Of a stretch of 64,000 nt of DNA, positions 39,286-50,781 are shown one piece after another. This stretch comes from Rickettsia sp. MEAM1 (Bemisia tabaci) (lineage in GTDB: Bacteria > Pseudomonadota > Alphaproteobacteria > Rickettsiales > Rickettsiaceae): NCBI RefSeq assembly GCF_002285905.1, contig NZ_CP016305.1, forward strand, positions 682,001 to 746,000. Reading direction: 5' to 3'. Position 1 is the first letter of the stretch. Every line of letters starts with the position of its first letter. The notes beneath the pieces were generated by a model, which saw only the letters and a list, made by a program, of their open reading frames with translations, had not been told where the DNA came from and ran no database searches. The translations under genes were made by a program, and so were the position numbers.

Positions 39286-41103
39286 ATGATAATATTACCT
39301 TTACTAAGTATTTTTGGGCTAGCGGGATTTTTTGCTAATATATTTAAAACTAGATTTACTTTTTCTTTGCCTATAGTAACTACTATATTGGTAGCAATCT
39401 TAACTTTATGCTCTGTAACGGGAATATTATATTATGCCACTTGCTTAATAACTATTATAGGTATAGTAGCTCTTATATATGATTTATATAAATTTGCTGA
39501 ATTAAGATCAAACATTCTCCAATATAAAGTAGAGCTTTGCGTTTTAACGGCTATTACCTTAAGTTATTATCTCTTTTTGCATACTACTTATCTAAATATA
39601 TGGGATGATTTGGCTTTTTGGGCAGTATACACTAAAGAATTGATAAGCTATAACGATATATTCCCACAAAATAGTTTAACCTCTATTTTACCTTCGCATA
39701 TACATTATCCTCGGGGTCCAAGTATATTTCATTATTTTATGTTATACTTCCCTGGCTATTCCGAAAATGATTTATTGTTAAGTCATTTTATTTTACAGAT
39801 GCTATTCTTAGCACCATTAATGGCAAATAAATATTTTGTACAAACTATTTTATTAGTATCACTAGTTTTGTTCTTTCCTGTTCAAGAAAGTTTTGTACTG
39901 CGAGCAATTTATAATGATGGTTTGATAGCATTTATTTTTTCGTCAGTATTAGTTATTTTCATATTGGAAGATTATAAATATAAAGCATTATTAATGGTAA
40001 TGCCTATTTTATTATTTATGCCGTTATTTAGAGAAGTAGGTTTATGGTTGTCGTGGTTTGCTTCTATAATGATTTTTTGTAATTTGTTAGTAGATGATAA
40101 TGAAAAATTAAAGTCCTTGAGCGTAAAAATTGGGGTATTAATAATATTATTAATTTTACCATTTTTAACAAATTATCTTTGGTTTATGTATGTTAAATCT
40201 CACGTAACTTTAGGAAGAGAACCACATTCTCTAGATCAATTTGTAAAAATAGTTTCTTCATTATTTAATAAGGAAGCAAAAACTATTAATATAATATCCT
40301 CTTACATTAATATTGTCTTTAAAGCATTAGGAAAAAAATCATTTTTATGTATTTATGGTATTTTGTTGTTTACTGGAATTAGCATACATAAATATAAACC
40401 TCAATATTTAAAAAGCTTCTTAATTTTAGTAATTACTGCCATTTTATGCTTTATTATATTTTTAGCTTGGAGACTATATTTATATATAGTAATGGCAAAT
40501 ACGATATACTCCACACCTAGTGGAATTGATTTAGGTTGTGTTAAAAGATATGCAAGTAGCTATGGGGTAATTTTTATGGCAATCAGCTGTGCTTATCTTA
40601 AAAAAACGTTATTTTATAAAGAGCTAAGTGCATTTAGTAGACATAAAATAACAAAAATTTTAATTACTGCTGTGGTAATAATTTTTACAGTATATGTAGT
40701 AAGTTCTTTATTAGTACTTTTGTGGAAGATGCCTAAGCTAAGTGCTCAATCTGAGAATCAATTATCATTAAAATCTCAAACTCCGATTGTTTATGAGTTA
40801 TTATCAAAAGATTTTCAAGTTGATTTTGATTTTGACTTTGATAATAATTATTCTACAACAGAGAAGACTTTTATATGTTATAAGTTAGCATATTTTCTTA
40901 CTCCTTATTTTAATAATGAAATGCGTTCAAAATGTATTAGCCAGCCTAAGCCGGATGCGAATTATGTAAGTGAGGTTAAGAAGAACCAAATAGAATCTAA
41001 TATAAATATACAAGAGCTTTTAGAAGATTCTAAAAAATATCAATGTAATATAAAATATTATCCGATATATAATAATATAAATATAAAATGTGCAAAGTAT
41101 TAA
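39286..41103 (+). CDS. Polytopic membrane protein, possibly GT-C type glycosyltransferase
   Basis: 605 residues with about eleven to twelve hydrophobic segments and a hydrophilic C-terminal 100 residues. After the first three segments a periplasmic-type loop has YLNIWDDLAFWAVYTKEL and HIHYPRGPSIFHYFMLYF, reminiscent of the Asp and His/Pro-rich first loops of GT-C lipid-linked-sugar transferases; this is an inference. In-frame stop at 39274 shows the ORF does not continue into the IS. It ends 3 bp before atpH, so it may share its transcript, with the promoter now close to an IS end. I do not recognise a specific family. Confidence 0.6.
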   Translation: MIILPLLSIFGLAGFFANIFKTRFTFSLPIVTTILVAILTLCSVTGILYYATCLITIIGIVALIYDLYKFAELRSNILQYKVELCVLTAITLSYYLFLHTTYLNIWDDLAFWAVYTKELISYNDIFPQNSLTSILPSHIHYPRGPSIFHYFMLYFPGYSENDLLLSHFILQMLFLAPLMANKYFVQTILLVSLVLFFPVQESFVLRAIYNDGLIAFIFSSVLVIFILEDYKYKALLMVMPILLFMPLFREVGLWLSWFASIMIFCNLLVDDNEKLKSLSVKIGVLIILLILPFLTNYLWFMYVKSHVTLGREPHSLDQFVKIVSSLFNKEAKTINIISSYINIVFKALGKKSFLCIYGILLFTGISIHKYKPQYLKSFLILVITAILCFIIFLAWRLYLYIVMANTIYSTPSGIDLGCVKRYASSYGVIFMAISCAYLKKTLFYKELSAFSRHKITKILITAVVIIFTVYVVSSLLVLLWKMPKLSAQSENQLSLKSQTPIVYELLSKDFQVDFDFDFDNNYSTTEKTFICYKLAYFLTPYFNNEMRSKCISQPKPDANYVSEVKKNQIESNINIQELLEDSKKYQCNIKYYPIYNNINIKCAKY

Positions 41104-41106
41104 GCT

Positions 41107-41661
41107 ATGAATAAAGATATTTTAACTCAGAATTATGCAGTTGCGTTATTTGATAATGCTAAATCTGATAATACTCAAGATAAGATACTTGAAGAAATTA
41201 ATCTAGTGACTAGCATTATTGAAGATAATATAGAGGTCAAAAAGCTATTATCTTCCCCTATAGTAAATAAAGTTGATAAAATTGACGTGATTAATTCGCT
41301 GGTAAAAAATATTAAAATCAGCAAAATAATGCAAAATTTCTTATTATTGTTGATAAAAAATTCCCGTACTTCTATCTTAGCAGATATAGCAAACACATAT
41401 AGTAAATTATTATATGAAAGCAAGAATATTAAAATAGTGCAAGTAATTTCTGCAAGTAAATTGCAGCCAAAAGAACAAGAATGGGTTAAAACAAATATCG
41501 AAAAAGAGCTCAAGCAAGAAACAAAAATAAATTTTGAAATAGATCCTACCATTATGGGAGGAATCGTAATCAAATATGATAGTATATTGCAAGATTGTTC
41601 GATAAAAGGTAGTTTAGATAAGATAGCTAGGACCTTGAAAAAAGTTAAGATCGCTGCATGA
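41107..41661 (+). CDS. atpH: ATP synthase delta subunit
   Basis: 184 residues: helical N-domain ([20 protein letters not shown], typical start) and a C-domain with [35 protein letters not shown], the OSCP/delta signature. It ties the F1 head to the peripheral stalk. First gene of the F1 operon H-A-G-D-C in the alphaproteobacterial arrangement; the F0 genes are not in this window. A palindromic repeat separates it from atpA. Confidence 0.93.
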   Translation: MNKDILTQNYAVALFDNAKSDNTQDKILEEINLVTSIIEDNIEVKKLLSSPIVNKVDKIDVINSLVKNIKISKIMQNFLLLLIKNSRTSILADIANTYSKLLYESKNIKIVQVISASKLQPKEQEWVKTNIEKELKQETKINFEIDPTIMGGIVIKYDSILQDCSIKGSLDKIARTLKKVKIAA

Positions 41662-41722
41662 ATAAAAAACGTCATTGCGAGGAGATGCAAGTTTTATTGC
41701 ACGGGTCAGACAGTATTTCCGG

Positions 41723-41828
41723 TGTCATCCCGTGGCTTGGGAACTAGATACAGAAAAAAGCAAGATAACTTAAACTTTTTATATTTGTATTTTTATTACT
41801 GGATCCCGTGGACAAGCTACGGGATGAC
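41723..41828. repeat. Palindromic repeat between atpH and atpA
   Basis: Arms GTCATCCCGTGGCTTGGGAA and TGGACAAGCTACGGGATGAC around an AT-rich centre with TACAGAAAAAAGC. An open frame through it in phase with atpA is accidental. Confidence 0.75.
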
Positions 41829-41862
41829 AATAAAAACTAAATACATAAAAAACTTAAACCAT

Positions 41863-43401
41863 ATGAAATTAAAACCTATTGAAGTAGCTGATATATTACA
41901 AAAAGAGATAGCAAATATCAATTGCTTAAGCGAGCTTGAAGAAGTAGGGCAGGTAATAAATGTTGGTGATGGTATAGCAAAAATTTATGGTCTTGCAAAT
42001 GTGCAATCCGGTGAAGTAGTGGAATTTGAATCAGGTGTTAAAGGGCTGGTTCTAAATTTAGAGAATGATAGCGTTGGTGCTGTGATTATGGGGGATGATA
42101 ATCAGGTACAGCAAGGTGATAAGGTTAAAAGAACCAAAGAGGTGCTAGAAGTACCAGTAGGAACTGCTTTGCTTGGTCGTGTCGTTGATGCACTTGGTAA
42201 CCCTATTGATGGTAAGGGTGATATTAAAAGCAAAGAATATCGCCATATTGAAATGAAAGCCCCAGGAATAATCGATAGAACTAGTGTTAGTGAGCCTGTG
42301 CAAACCGGTATAAAGGCTATTGATTCATTAATCCCGATAGGAAGAGGACAAAGAGAATTAATAATAGGTGATAGACAAACTGGAAAAACAGCAATAGCTA
42401 TCGATACTATTATTAACCAAAAGCAAGCTCATTCGCTAAAAAATGAGAAAGATAAAATTTATTGTATTTATGTAGCAATCGGGCAAAAAAGATCAAGTGT
42501 TGCCCAGATAGTAAAAAAACTAGAAGATGCTGGGGCAATGGATTATACAATCATTGTTTCGGCTACTGCTTCGGAAGCTGCTGCATTACAATTTGTTGCT
42601 CCTTATGCTGCATGTAGTATGGGTGAGTATTTCCGTGATAGCGGCAAGCATGCACTTATTATTTATGATGATTTAAGTAAACATGCTGTTGTATATAGAC
42701 AAATTTCATTGTTACTTAGAAGACCACCAGGACGTGAAGCATATCCTGGTGACGTATTTTACTTGCATTCAAGATTACTTGAGCGAGCCGCTAAAATGTC
42801 AGAGGAAAAAGGTGGTGGCTCACTTACTGCACTACCTATAATCGAGACTCAAGCAGGTGACGTATCTGCTTATATTCCAACAAACGTTATTTCTATTACT
42901 GACGGTCAAATTTTCTTAGAAAGCGAGCTGTTTTATAAAGGTATAAGACCAGCTGTTAATGTCGGGATTTCGGTAAGCCGTGTTGGTTCTGCTGCACAAA
43001 TAAAAGCTATGAAGCAGGTTGCAGGCTCGATAAAGCTTGAATTAGCCCAGTTTAGAGAACTTGAGTCTTTTTCACAATTTGGTTCAGATTTAGATTCTGC
43101 CACTAAAGCACAAATCGAACATGGTAAGAGACTCGTTGAGATATTAAAACAAGCACAATATCATCCTTTTTCAGTCGAAGAGCAGATAATAAGTATTTAT
43201 GCTGGAACTAAAAAATATTTAATTAATATACCTATAGAAAGAATTAAGGAATTTGAAGAAAAAATGCTTAGTGAAATAAAGCAGAATCAAAAAGATATTT
43301 TAGAGTCAATAAAAAGTGAAAAGCGTATCACTGAAGAAAATGAACAGAAATTAAAAACATTTTTAGAGAATTTTGCTAAGGACTTTGTCAAGATAGATTA
43401 G
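41863..43401 (+). CDS. atpA: ATP synthase alpha subunit
   Basis: 512 residues from ATG 41863 ([16 protein letters not shown]), the normal N-terminus; an in-frame extension to 41722 is repeat-derived and was rejected. P-loop GDRQTGKT near 169-176, the alpha-type signature [14 protein letters not shown] near 364 and the arginine in SVSRVGS complete the catalytic interface. It forms the alpha3beta3 head with AtpD. Confidence 0.97.
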   Translation: MKLKPIEVADILQKEIANINCLSELEEVGQVINVGDGIAKIYGLANVQSGEVVEFESGVKGLVLNLENDSVGAVIMGDDNQVQQGDKVKRTKEVLEVPVGTALLGRVVDALGNPIDGKGDIKSKEYRHIEMKAPGIIDRTSVSEPVQTGIKAIDSLIPIGRGQRELIIGDRQTGKTAIAIDTIINQKQAHSLKNEKDKIYCIYVAIGQKRSSVAQIVKKLEDAGAMDYTIIVSATASEAAALQFVAPYAACSMGEYFRDSGKHALIIYDDLSKHAVVYRQISLLLRRPPGREAYPGDVFYLHSRLLERAAKMSEEKGGGSLTALPIIETQAGDVSAYIPTNVISITDGQIFLESELFYKGIRPAVNVGISVSRVGSAAQIKAMKQVAGSIKLELAQFRELESFSQFGSDLDSATKAQIEHGKRLVEILKQAQYHPFSVEEQIISIYAGTKKYLINIPIERIKEFEEKMLSEIKQNQKDILESIKSEKRITEENEQKLKTFLENFAKDFVKID

Positions 43402-43405
43402 GATA

Positions 43406-43435
43406 ATGTCATTCCCGCGAAAGCGGGAATGACAT
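43406..43435. repeat. Minimal palindromic repeat with GAAA loop between atpA and atpG
   Basis: ATGTCATTCCCGC-GAAA-GCGGGAATGACAT: perfect 13-bp stem closed by a GNRA-type tetraloop, 5 bp after the atpA stop. It is the shortest member of the GTCATTCCCGC family here and would form a very stable mRNA hairpin within the operon transcript. Confidence 0.85.
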
Positions 43436-43458
43436 AGAAGAATTAAAAGAAAAATTTT

Positions 43459-44331
43459 ATGTCAAATTTAAAACAGCTAAGAACTAGGATTAAAAGCGTT
43501 AAATCTACGCAGAAGATTACTAAAGCAATGCAATTAGTTTCAGCTTCTAAATTGACAAAAATAAAAAATCAAATAGCTCATTCAAATTTTGATGTTGAAG
43601 CTATTAGTAAAATGCTGTCTACTGTATTATCCGCTGATATTTATGACTTTCCTATAGAAGCACAAAAATTTTTCAATACAGAGACAAATAAAGCAAACTT
43701 GCTAATAGTTATGACATCTGAGCGTGGTTTGTGTGGAACGTTTAATTATATGATAATTAAACAAGTAAAAAGTGATATTGAGACTTTAAAAAGTGAAGGC
43801 GAAAAAATCAAGCTTATTATTATCGGGAAAAAAGGTTATGAGGCATTAAAAAAGCCTTATGAAAGTTATATTGATAGTTATTTTGACTTGCCAAAAAACC
43901 ATGATGAAAATCTAATGTTGCAAATAAAGCAAAAGATTATGGCATTAGTAACAAGTTTAGAAGTAAGTAATTGTACTATTTATTTCAATAAATTTAAAAA
44001 TGCTATGACTCAAATAATGACGAAGCAGCAAATCTTACCAATAGAGAAATATCATGATGATTCAAAGATAGAGGGAGCTAACGATATTTATGAATATAAG
44101 GGAGAAAATCTAATTTCCAATTTGATTAATTTATATGTTAATTCACAAATAAATTATGCACTGCTACAAAATAGAGCAAGTGAAGAAGGCTCAAGAATGA
44201 CTGCTATGGAAAATGCTACAAATAACGCTCACGATATAATTAATAAATTGGTATTAAAGTTAAATAGGTCAAGACAAGCAATTATTACTACGGAATTGAT
44301 AGAGATTATAGCGGGTTCGGAAGCGGTTTGA
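43459..44331 (+). CDS. atpG: ATP synthase gamma subunit
   Basis: 290 residues. MSNLKQLRTRIKSVKSTQKITKAMQLVSASK is the conserved N-terminal helix of the rotor shaft; the C-terminal helix has SRMTAMENATNNAHDIINKL and RSRQAIITTELIEIIAGSEA. It turns inside the alpha3beta3 ring to couple proton flow and ATP synthesis. Confidence 0.97.
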   Translation: MSNLKQLRTRIKSVKSTQKITKAMQLVSASKLTKIKNQIAHSNFDVEAISKMLSTVLSADIYDFPIEAQKFFNTETNKANLLIVMTSERGLCGTFNYMIIKQVKSDIETLKSEGEKIKLIIIGKKGYEALKKPYESYIDSYFDLPKNHDENLMLQIKQKIMALVTSLEVSNCTIYFNKFKNAMTQIMTKQQILPIEKYHDDSKIEGANDIYEYKGENLISNLINLYVNSQINYALLQNRASEEGSRMTAMENATNNAHDIINKLVLKLNRSRQAIITTELIEIIAGSEAV

Positions 44332-44332
44332 C

Positions 44333-44452
44333 TTGATGAACTTCAAAAATTGGCTACGTCGTCTTATAAGATCTGTGGTGCTCACGTATTAAGTATACGC
44401 TCCGCTCCTCGACTTATAGACTCCTTGCTCTTTTTGAAGTTGATCTTCGTCA
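44333..44452. repeat. Rickettsial palindromic repeat between atpG and atpD
   Basis: About 120 bp beginning GATGAACTTCAAAAATTGG and ending TTTTTGAAGTTGATCTTCGTC; the closest relative is the copy at the yraN start. Centre CACGTATTAAGTATACG. Confidence 0.85.
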
Positions 44453-44478
44453 AAATACGCCCATAATTATGATTTTAA

Positions 44479-45924
<1,446 letters not shown>

Positions 45925-46010
45925 ATTGTTATCCCACGTGGACCTCAAAGTATTTGCGGTGTCATCCCGTGGCGGCATTGCCAGCGTGGATCGAAAAACG
46001 CCCTAAGGTA

Positions 46011-46161
46011 GTCATCCCGTGGTCAAGCCTATAGTACCGGACAGTTATTATTATATGTCATTCCCGCCTTCGCGGGAATGACATATAAGGTCACCTATAC
46101 CTGAAAAAATATAACATTTTTTTAAAAATGTCCGGTACTATAGGTCAAGCCACGGGATGAC
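46011..46161. repeat. Short palindrome interrupted by a MITE (atpD-atpC gap)
   Basis: Left GTCATCCCGTGGTCAAGCC and right GGTCAAGCCACGGGATGAC would join into a simple 29-bp palindrome if the 113-bp insert and one 9-bp duplicate were removed. Confidence 0.8.
46030..46142. mobile_element. 113-bp MITE with 14-bp perfect ends and 9-bp target duplication
   Basis: Terminal repeats TATAGTACCGGACA and TGTCCGGTACTATA; flanked on both sides by GGTCAAGCC (46021-46029 and 46143-46151). The interior carries a perfect ATGTCATTCCCGC-type palindrome (46054-46083) and the stretch ATATAAGGTCACCTATACCTG also found at 9921. No coding capacity, so it must be moved by a transposase encoded elsewhere. A related, truncated copy is at 9740-9954. 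Confidence 0.85.
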
Positions 46162-46205
46162 AGGAAACAAAGTTCAGTCATAATGACGAAAAATTATATT
46201 ATCAT

Positions 46206-46532
46206 ATGAGCGAAACAATTAACGTTAAAATAATCACGCCTTTAAATATCGTTTTTGAAGAGCAGGCTAAAATGGTAACGCTTCCAGGTGAAGAGGGTGA
46301 GTTTGGTGTATTGCAGGGTCATGCTCCAATGATTGTTAGCCTAAAAGCCGGTTTAGTACAAGTTTACATAGATGATATGCACAAGCCTAAAATTACTTAT
46401 CTTATTGCTAATGGTGTAACCGAAGTAACAGGAAGTTATATTAACATAGCTACAGAAACAGCTATTAACGTTACCGGTTTAAGTGAAGCAGAAATAGAAA
46501 ATAAACTCACTGCTCTTCAAAAATCTATATAA
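46206..46532 (+). CDS. atpC: ATP synthase epsilon subunit
   Basis: 108 residues, shorter than the 130-140 common elsewhere because the C-terminal helical hairpin is minimal (residues 90-108, [17 protein letters not shown]). The beta-sandwich has [24 protein letters not shown], the family signature. The loss of most of the inhibitory C-terminal domain is seen in other alphaproteobacteria. It is 281 bp from atpD because of the repeats between. Confidence 0.93.
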   Translation: MSETINVKIITPLNIVFEEQAKMVTLPGEEGEFGVLQGHAPMIVSLKAGLVQVYIDDMHKPKITYLIANGVTEVTGSYINIATETAINVTGLSEAEIENKLTALQKSI

Positions 46533-46637
46533 ATATCTCCCACATCGGCATTAATTTGTTTTAAAAATCTACGTTTTGGGGTAATATTAAGTTGATGTCA
46601 TTGCAAGCGACTGTAGGCGTTGTTGCATGGATCACTT

Positions 46638-46757
46638 ATGTCATTCCCGCGAAAGCGGGAATCCAGTATAAAGCGAGATAATATCGAGCTTTTAATTTTG
46701 AAAACTTACCGTGTTTAGAATTTTTAGACTGGATTCCCGCTTTCGCGGGAATGACAT
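46638..46757. repeat. Palindromic repeat upstream of acnA
   Basis: Arms TGTCATTCCCGCGAAAGCGG and CCGCTTTCGCGGGAATGACA; interior AAAGCGAGATAATATCGAGC as in the copies at 29898 and 62880. The 304-bp atpC-acnA gap contains this and no gene. Confidence 0.85.
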
Positions 46758-46837
46758 AGGAGTCATGCAACAAAGTCGTACAAGCCACGGAGCAACACAT
46801 ACCAACTACCGCATAACGAATATCAAACGAGGAAAAT

Positions 46838-49483
46838 ATGCAAAAGATGCATAATTCGGAATATCTTAAAGAATTATCAGTTAATAATATCTCATACAAA
46901 ATTTACGACATAAATAAAGCTGCAAGCGATATCGATTTGCCTTTAAAAAAATTACCCTATAGTTTGAGAGTGTTGTTTGAGAACGTGCTACGTACCGGTT
47001 CAAAACAAAACTTACTGGTATTCAAAGAATGGCTAAAGAATAAAAAATCTGATGCGGAAATAGATTTTATGCCGACAAGGGTTTTGATGCAGGATTTTAC
47101 AGGTGTGCCGGCTATAGTTGATCTTGCTGCTATGCGTGATGCGATGAAGAAGATAGGTGGTGATCCGCTAAAAATCAACCCACTTATCCCTGTTGATTTG
47201 GTTATAGATCACTCAGTTAGTGTTGATTCTTATGCGTCGGGTAGCTCATTTGACAAAAATGTAGCAATGGAAATGAAACGCAATATAGAGCGTTATCAGT
47301 TTCTTAAATGGGGACAGCAAGCATTTAATAATTTTAAGGTAGTGCCGCCTGGTACAGGTATTTGCCATCAGGTAAATTTAGAGTATTTAGCAAAGGTTGT
47401 ATGGCATAGTAATGGTGTGGCTTATCCTGATAGTTTGGTTGGTACAGATAGCCATACAACCATGGTGAATGGGTTATCGGTACTTGGTTGGGGTGTTGGC
47501 GGTATAGAAGCAGAAGCCACAATGCTTGGACAGCCGCTTACTATGATTCTGCCAGAAGTAATCGGCGTAAAGCTAACAGGTAAGTTAACAGGTACTGCTA
47601 CTGCCACCGATTTAGTCTTAAAGATTACTGAAATGCTACGGAAGAAAAAAGTAGTAGGTAAGTTTGTTGAGTTTTATGGCGAAGGGCTTAAAGCTATGAC
47701 AATTGCCGATCGTGCTACCATTTCTAATATGGCACCTGAATATGGTGCTACTTGTGGTTTTTTCCCGATTGATCAGGAAACTATCAAATATTTAGAGTTG
47801 ACAGGTAGGGATAAAGAGCAGATCAAGCTAGTAGAAGAATATGCAAAAGCTCAAGATTTATGGTGCAATTTTGACCATGCAGCAGAATATACTGATATTT
47901 TAGAGCTGGATTTATCTGAAGTAACAAGTTCACTAGCAGGTCCAAGACGTCCGCAAGATCGGGTAAATTTAAGCGATGTAGCGAGTGGTTTTAAGAAAGA
48001 GTTGCCGACTTTTTCTTCAAATAATATGAGCATTGATAAAAAATATGCTGTAGCAAATCAGAATTATGAAATTGGTAATGGTGACGTGGTGATTGCAGCG
48101 ATTACTAGCTGTACTAATACCTCTAATCCTTCTGTGATGATTGGGGCAGCTTTGCTTGCTAAAAAAGCGATAGAGCAGGGATTAAAGGTTAAGCCTTGGG
48201 TTAAAACTTCACTTGCTCCTGGTTCAAAAGTTGTAACGGAATATTTGAAGAGTAGTGGACTTGATCAATATTTAGATCAATTAGGATTTAATCTAGTCGG
48301 TTATGGCTGCACTACTTGTATTGGTAACTCAGGACCTTTAAACCCAGAAATAGAAGATACTATTAACAAAAACGGCTTAGTCGTTGCTTCTGTTTTATCA
48401 GGTAATAGAAATTTCGAAGGGCGAATTAATCCCCTTACTAAAGCTAGCTACCTTGCTTCGCCTATTTTAGTTGTAGCATATGCTCTTAGCGGTAGCCTTA
48501 ATACTGATCTGACAAATCACCCCTTAGGAAAAAATGATAAAGGCAAAGATGTTTATTTAAAAGATATTTGGTCAAGTAAAGAAGAGATAGATAAGGTCAT
48601 TGCAAATTCTATTAATTCATCTATGTTTGTAGAAAAATATTCCGATATATTTAGCGGAACAAAAGAATGGCAAAGCTTAGAGGTAACAGGCAGTTCTACA
48701 TACGCTTGGGATAAAAGCAGCACTTATATTAATAATCCGCCTTATTTTGAAAATATAGGCAGTAAGAATAATATAAAAGATATAAAATCTGCACGGATTT
48801 TAGCGATTTTTGGTGACTCTATCACTACCGATCATATTTCACCTGCAGGAAGTATAAGTAAAACTAGCCCTGCTGCTAAATATTTAACGGATCATCAAAC
48901 ATCACTTATTGATTTTAATTCTTATGGGTCACGCAGAGGAAACCATGAAGTGATGATGCGTGGCACATTTGCTAATATTCGCATAAAAAATGAAATGTGC
49001 AGCGGAGTAGAGGGCGGCTTTACCATAAACCAGCTAAAAAATATGCAGCAAACTATTTATGATGCAGCAATGGATTATAAAGCAAATAATGTATCTGCGG
49101 TAATTTTTGCCGGTAAAGAATATGGTAGTGGTTCATCAAGAGATTGGGCAGCAAAAGGTCCGCAGTTGCTTGGTGTTAAAGCTGTTATTGCTGAGAGCTT
49201 TGAGAGAATACACCGCTCAAATTTAGTCGGTATGGGAGTATTGCCGCTAATTTTTACAAATAATATGACTCGTTTTGATTTAAAATTAGATGGATCAGAA
49301 TCTATTGATATTATAGGTTTAAATGAACATATAAAACCTTATAATCCGGTTAAATGTGTTATAAAAAAACAAAATGGTGAAACGCAAACTATTGATTTAA
49401 TATTGCAAATATTTACAGATAATGAGATAAATTATATAAAGCATGGTAGTATTATGCATTTTGTGGTAGAGAATTTAAAGTAA
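46838..49483 (+). CDS. acnA: Aconitate hydratase A
   Basis: 881 residues of the AcnA/IRP type. The 4Fe-4S cluster ligands are Cys in SCTNTSNPS (about 425) and the pair in [10 protein letters not shown] (about 491 and 494). The early substrate loop has [20 protein letters not shown], and the swivel domain [16 protein letters not shown]. It isomerises citrate to isocitrate in the TCA cycle, which Rickettsia use for energy together with the Nuo and Atp complexes encoded around it. An AGGAAA site precedes the ATG. Confidence 0.97.
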   Translation: MQKMHNSEYLKELSVNNISYKIYDINKAASDIDLPLKKLPYSLRVLFENVLRTGSKQNLLVFKEWLKNKKSDAEIDFMPTRVLMQDFTGVPAIVDLAAMRDAMKKIGGDPLKINPLIPVDLVIDHSVSVDSYASGSSFDKNVAMEMKRNIERYQFLKWGQQAFNNFKVVPPGTGICHQVNLEYLAKVVWHSNGVAYPDSLVGTDSHTTMVNGLSVLGWGVGGIEAEATMLGQPLTMILPEVIGVKLTGKLTGTATATDLVLKITEMLRKKKVVGKFVEFYGEGLKAMTIADRATISNMAPEYGATCGFFPIDQETIKYLELTGRDKEQIKLVEEYAKAQDLWCNFDHAAEYTDILELDLSEVTSSLAGPRRPQDRVNLSDVASGFKKELPTFSSNNMSIDKKYAVANQNYEIGNGDVVIAAITSCTNTSNPSVMIGAALLAKKAIEQGLKVKPWVKTSLAPGSKVVTEYLKSSGLDQYLDQLGFNLVGYGCTTCIGNSGPLNPEIEDTINKNGLVVASVLSGNRNFEGRINPLTKASYLASPILVVAYALSGSLNTDLTNHPLGKNDKGKDVYLKDIWSSKEEIDKVIANSINSSMFVEKYSDIFSGTKEWQSLEVTGSSTYAWDKSSTYINNPPYFENIGSKNNIKDIKSARILAIFGDSITTDHISPAGSISKTSPAAKYLTDHQTSLIDFNSYGSRRGNHEVMMRGTFANIRIKNEMCSGVEGGFTINQLKNMQQTIYDAAMDYKANNVSAVIFAGKEYGSGSSRDWAAKGPQLLGVKAVIAESFERIHRSNLVGMGVLPLIFTNNMTRFDLKLDGSESIDIIGLNEHIKPYNPVKCVIKKQNGETQTIDLILQIFTDNEINYIKHGSIMHFVVENLK

Positions 49484-49484
49484 T

Positions 49485-50294
49485 ATGCAAAGATATTTAG
49501 ACCCAACAAATGATGTAGCTTTTAAAAAGCTGTTTACAGATAAAGCAAGGTTAATCAGCTTTCTCAATAATATTATGCGGTTGCCGGAAGAGTTAACGAT
49601 TATTGATCTTGAATATATTTCAAATGAACAAGTGCCAGATTTAGGACAGAATAAAAGGAGTATTGTTGACGTTAAAGTAAAAGATAATTCTGGCAATATT
49701 TATATTGTTGAGATGCAAAATGGTTATGCTGATGCTTTTTTAGCAAGGGTACAATTTTATGGTTGTGTAGCTTTTTCTTCACAATTGAAAAGAGGAAAAG
49801 AATATGCTGACCTTGCCCCTGTAGTTATGGTAGTAATTACTTCTGGATTTCAGGCATTACCTGAAGAAACAGAATGTATTAGTTATCATCAAACCATTAA
49901 TGTTGGTAATGGTAGGAATCAACTTAAATGTTTATCATATGTATTTGTGGAGCTTGATAAGTTTACAAAAGAAGCGAACGAGCTTGAGACGATAGAAGAT
50001 GATTGGCTATATATGATGGCTAAATTTGATAAAGCTAAAGAGCCGCCAAAGCATACCAAGGATGAGATAGTATTGTCAGCCTATAAGACTATTGAGCAAT
50101 TTAATTGGAGTGAAGCAGAATATGACAATTATATTAAAGCGATGCTTGCTGCTCAAATAGAGGAATTAAACCAAAAAAGTAAGTTTAGAGAAGGAAAAGA
50201 AGAAGGTAAAATAGAGATAGCAAAAGAAATGTTACAAGATAATGAGCCTATAAAAAAATCATTAAATATACTAAGCTTTCAAAAGAAGAAATAG
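49485..50294 (+). CDS. Rpn/PDDEXK_2 family nuclease, C-terminus frameshifted
   Basis: 269 residues. The opening [12 protein letters not shown] is the hallmark of the PD-(D/E)xK transposase-related family (Rpn-like). The catalytic set appears as Asp62 in SIVDVKV and Glu76-x-Gln78 in IYIVEMQ. The C-terminal tail changes frame: an A-run at about 50252-50258 has seven As, while eight would give [21 protein letters not shown], the usual end of this family, to a stop at 50321. Only the tail is affected, so activity may remain. Its start codon is 1 bp after the acnA stop. Proteins of this family promote DNA exchange or act as nucleases; the role in Rickettsia is unknown. Confidence 0.8.
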   Translation: MQRYLDPTNDVAFKKLFTDKARLISFLNNIMRLPEELTIIDLEYISNEQVPDLGQNKRSIVDVKVKDNSGNIYIVEMQNGYADAFLARVQFYGCVAFSSQLKRGKEYADLAPVVMVVITSGFQALPEETECISYHQTINVGNGRNQLKCLSYVFVELDKFTKEANELETIEDDWLYMMAKFDKAKEPPKHTKDEIVLSAYKTIEQFNWSEAEYDNYIKAMLAAQIEELNQKSKFREGKEEGKIEIAKEMLQDNEPIKKSLNILSFQKKK

Positions 50295-50334
50295 AAAAGT
50301 TGAAATTAGAAATAGAGAAATAAAAGGTAAAAAT

Positions 50335-50691
50335 ATGGATAAACAACTTAAGGAATATACCGAAAGCGGTAAGAAAAATTTAATTGTAGTATATATATTA
50401 TATTTATGCGGAATAGTAGCACCGATATTGCCTTTAATTGGTGTGTTTTTTGCATATCTCAACAAGGATAAAGGCAATAATTTTGCCACTAGCCATTATA
50501 TATTCTTATTCCGTACTTTCTGCCTTAGTGTTCTCGGATGGATCGTATGTTTTATATTTACGTTTATTGTTATTGGCGTAGTGTTATATTTTATTTTAGC
50601 TGTTTGGTATATATTGCGTGTTGCTATCGGCTTTAAATATATGATAGAAGATCAGGCATATCCAAATCCTATGACTTACTGGATAAAATAA
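50335..50691 (+). CDS. Small DUF4870-like membrane protein
   Basis: 118 residues with three membrane segments (about 19-42, 58-78, 80-100). The pattern (LYLCGIVAPILPLIGVFFAYLNKDKG, then a segment with SHYIFLFRTF, then a double-length hydrophobic stretch and a short tail with YPNPMTYW) matches the DUF4870/TMEM-like group of unknown function. An AAAGG site precedes the ATG. It sits upstream of nuoG but 90 bp away, so co-transcription is possible. Confidence 0.65.
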   Translation: MDKQLKEYTESGKKNLIVVYILYLCGIVAPILPLIGVFFAYLNKDKGNNFATSHYIFLFRTFCLSVLGWIVCFIFTFIVIGVVLYFILAVWYILRVAIGFKYMIEDQAYPNPMTYWIK

Positions 50692-50781
50692 TTGTAGCGG
50701 TATTGCAACAATTTATGAAATGAATACCTCAGTAAAATTTACTAAAAAGTGGTGATTTGTACAATTTTTAAAACAATAAGA

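Noticed and set aside
41722-41862. N-terminal extension of atpA
   Set aside because: It is in frame by chance through a palindromic repeat; the ATG at 41863 gives the normal AtpA start.
44333-44452. Possible small RNA gene in the atpG-atpD gap
   Set aside because: Explained by a palindromic repeat family with several copies; no independent promoter or terminator was visible.
46636-46899. Minus-strand ORF upstream of acnA
   Set aside because: Repeat-encoded and overlapping the acnA start.
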